A stretch of 6,868 bases of DNA from Verrucomicrobia bacterium UBA5540. GTDB taxonomy: Bacteria > Verrucomicrobiota > Kiritimatiellia > Kiritimatiellales > Tichowtungiaceae. The DNA lies in assembly GCA_002423675.1 (NCBI GenBank), contig DINM01000019.1, positions 2,054-8,921 on the forward strand, in the 5' to 3' direction. Made by a program: the position numbers and the translations under genes. How positions within the stretch are numbered: the first letter of the stretch is position 1; each line of letters begins with the position of its first letter. The notes beneath the pieces are model-generated. The model was given only the letters and a program-made list of their open reading frames with translations, did not search any database and was not told where the DNA came from. Below, one piece after another: positions 5,932 to 6,868 of this stretch.

Positions 5932-6216
5932 TTAAGAGAGGGCGGACGCCGGCGGGGCAATCCGTTTATGTTTTGTGCAAGGGTAGGCTTTGCAATACGC
6001 GCAGGACTCAAGTCCCTTGCGTGAATTACACCGGAACACAATGCACTGCGCTTTTTCGCCGGTACCGCACCCGTCGCACTTTCCGCTTTTCTGCTGTTCG
6101 CATCGGCTGCACTTTGCGCCGCAGCGGCCGCTGGTGATTTTTGCGGCAAGCGTCCGGCCCGCGGCGAGAACCGTTCCCGCCAGAGCGAGAATCCCCATAA
6201 ATTTTCTGCGGTTCAT
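5932..6216 (-). CDS. Exported Cys-rich DUF3795-like protein with Tat-type signal
   Basis: This 94-residue protein begins MNRRKFMGILALAGTVLAAGRTLAA. The twin arginines (R3, R4), K5, F6 and the short hydrophobic stretch (8-19) look like a Tat signal peptide, with possible cleavage near A25. The rest has ten cysteines: C32, C36, C39, C47, C50, C58, C63, C72, C75 and C80. The order CGAKCSRC, KCDGC, C-x4-C, GLESCAYCKAYPC resembles the core of DUF3795, a family of presumed metal-binding Cys-rich proteins of unknown function. Tat export of a Cys-rich domain would fit a protein folded around a metal before secretion; this is an inference. I chose the ATG at 6214-6216, with GGAG at 6227-6230 about 10 bases upstream. 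A TTG at 6280-6282 would add 22 residues before the signal, which is unlikely. The protein is shorter than typical DUF3795 members. Confidence 0.75.
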   Translation of the reverse strand: MNRRKFMGILALAGTVLAAGRTLAAKITSGRCGAKCSRCEQQKSGKCDGCGTGEKAQCIVFRCNSRKGLESCAYCKAYPCTKHKRIAPPASALS

Positions 6217-6238
6217 TCGATCGGTTCTCCGAGAGTTT

Positions 6239-6244
6239 AATATA
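6239..6244 (-). promoter_or_regulatory. Candidate -10 element upstream of the DUF3795-like gene
   Basis: On the minus strand TATATT sits in an AT-rich patch about 22 bases before the start codon of the DUF3795-like gene and just upstream of its GGAG. No good -35 match lies 16-18 bases further up, so a promoter here is only suggested. The palindrome at 6276-6292 is about 30 bases upstream of it. Confidence 0.3.
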
Positions 6245-6275
6245 TAACGGGACTCAGCCGGATTTATTGCCCGTA

Positions 6276-6292
6276 TTTCCAAACATTGGAAA
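6276..6292. repeat. Palindrome copy 5, one base after the glycosyltransferase stop
   Basis: The sequence TTTCCAAACATTGGAAA is the fullest match to the consensus and shares 16 identical bases with the hisD copy. It lies one base beyond the stop codon of the leftward glycosyltransferase-like gene (6294-6296) and upstream of the DUF3795-like gene, so it could mark a transcript end, an operator, or both. Confidence 0.8.
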
Positions 6293-6293
6293 C

Positions 6294-6868
6294 TCAGCGT
6301 TTAAGTGGCGAGGGGTCGTGTTGCATCGTGCCGGTTTTGAGGATGTCGAGGATTTTGTAGGTGCCGGTTTTGCGGGCCTTGAGGAATCCGCTCCAAGCCG
6401 CTTCGGCGAGACGCCCTGCGTTGAGCAGATCAAAAAGCCACTCGCTGGTATAGCGCGGATCGTCCTGCGCAATGCCCGCCTGAATTTCCATCAGCCATTT
6501 GGCGTTGTAGCGTTCCTGTGCGCCGATGGGCGGAGACATAATGATCGGGATGCCAAGTCCGCAGTAGAAGGAGAGTTCGCTCGGTTTCGTCCAGAGAATA
6601 TCGGTGGTGCGGATGGCCTGTGCGAAGAGCCGGAAGTATTCGCTTTTTTCCGGTGCGTAGAGAATTCGTAGATTGTGCGAATCGGGAAGCAGATTGTTTT
6701 TGGCCCGCTCAAAATAATCACGGACATCCTCACGAACGCCTGCAACGAGATTGAGGATGACTTCACCGGCTTCGATTTTTTCGCGCAGACTTCCGGCAAT
6801 CTGCCGTCCGGCTTCGCGCTGGGCGCCCGCGCCGCCAACGGCATACGTCAGCGTGAGGACGCGTTCCT
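6294..6868 (-). CDS. GT-B (MurG-like) glycosyltransferase-like protein, C-terminal part
   Basis: The gene enters from the right edge, and 190 C-terminal residues are visible before the TGA at 6294-6296. The fragment opens ERVLTLTYAVGGAGAQREAG, which looks like the first strand and glycine-rich loop of the C-terminal Rossmann domain of a GT-B glycosyltransferase. Further on, DILWTKPSELSFYCGLGIPIIMSPPIGAQERYNAKWL resembles the nucleotide-sugar site of MurG and related GT28-type enzymes (GxSEL, GlPxI, GxQExxNA). The end, roughly 60 residues with YTSEWLFDLLNAGRLAEAAWSGFL, does not match MurG and may belong to a distinct subfamily. A UDP-sugar donor is likely by family, but donor and acceptor are unknown. 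The start is outside the window, and internal ATGs such as that at 6539 are not starts because the frame and homology run through them. Confidence 0.65.
   Translation of the reverse strand, partial: ERVLTLTYAVGGAGAQREAGRQIAGSLREKIEAGEVILNLVAGVREDVRDYFERAKNNLLPDSHNLRILYAPEKSEYFRLFAQAIRTTDILWTKPSELSFYCGLGIPIIMSPPIGAQERYNAKWLMEIQAGIAQDDPRYTSEWLFDLLNAGRLAEAAWSGFLKARKTGTYKILDILKTGTMQHDPSPLKR

Noticed and set aside
6217..6282. TTG start giving a 22-residue longer DUF3795-like protein
   Set aside because: It would bury the Tat-like leader and start inside the palindrome. The ATG at 6216 has a GGAG upstream.
1..6868. CRISPR array, tRNA/rRNA genes, insertion sequence or phage genes
   Set aside because: No regularly spaced direct repeats, cloverleaf or rRNA-like sequence, transposase or integrase motifs were seen on either strand.

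Overview
The window is a GC-rich, gene-dense bacterial chromosome segment with ten protein genes, two of them cut by the window ends. No rRNA, tRNA, CRISPR array, transposase or phage gene is visible. The organism cannot be named with certainty. The mix of a UDP-xylose synthase, a CPBP protease resembling the exosortase-associated CAAX-protease-related family, two small Cys-rich proteins and an unusual HisD (GPGGPYV where many have GPGN) points loosely to the PVC group, perhaps Kiritimatiellota or another Verrucomicrobiota-like lineage. This is an inference from gene content, not a phylogeny.

Layout. A partial maf gene (nucleotide pyrophosphatase) runs leftward off the start of the window. 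Diverging from it, a complete UDP-glucuronate decarboxylase gene reads right (261-1211). After a 113-base gap with small hairpins come hisD (1325-2632) and hisC (2635-3681), 2 bases apart. A 66-residue, ten-cysteine protein of the DUF6485 type (3685-3885) follows 3 bases after hisC, and its last codons form a GC-rich hairpin with a T tract, a probable terminator of the his unit. A second rightward unit has a CPBP intramembrane protease homologue (3934-4686), a DUF3820/YpeB-like small protein (4692-4940) and an aldo/keto reductase (4937-5908); the last two overlap by ATGA. Converging on it from the right are a small Tat-signal-bearing, ten-cysteine DUF3795-like protein (5932-6216, minus) and the C-terminal part of a GT-B/MurG-like glycosyltransferase (6294 to the window end, minus).

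How the genes fit. hisD and hisC supply two enzymes of histidine synthesis; the rest of the pathway is not here. The UDP-xylose synthase and the GT-B protein suggest surface glycan synthesis, but they are not in one operon. The protease, DUF3820 protein and aldo/keto reductase are probably co-transcribed, though no shared pathway is evident.

The most unusual structure is a dispersed 17-bp palindrome, TTTCCA-N4-TTGGAAA. Four exact copies lie at gene borders: across the maf start codon, just after the decarboxylase gene, exactly filling the gap between two convergent stop codons, and one base after the glycosyltransferase stop. A fifth, one base off, lies inside hisD in a locally AT-rich stretch and shares 16 identical bases with the copy at 6276-6292. 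No listed gene explains it. It may be a repeated protein-binding site, a REP-like mini-element or a processing/termination signal.
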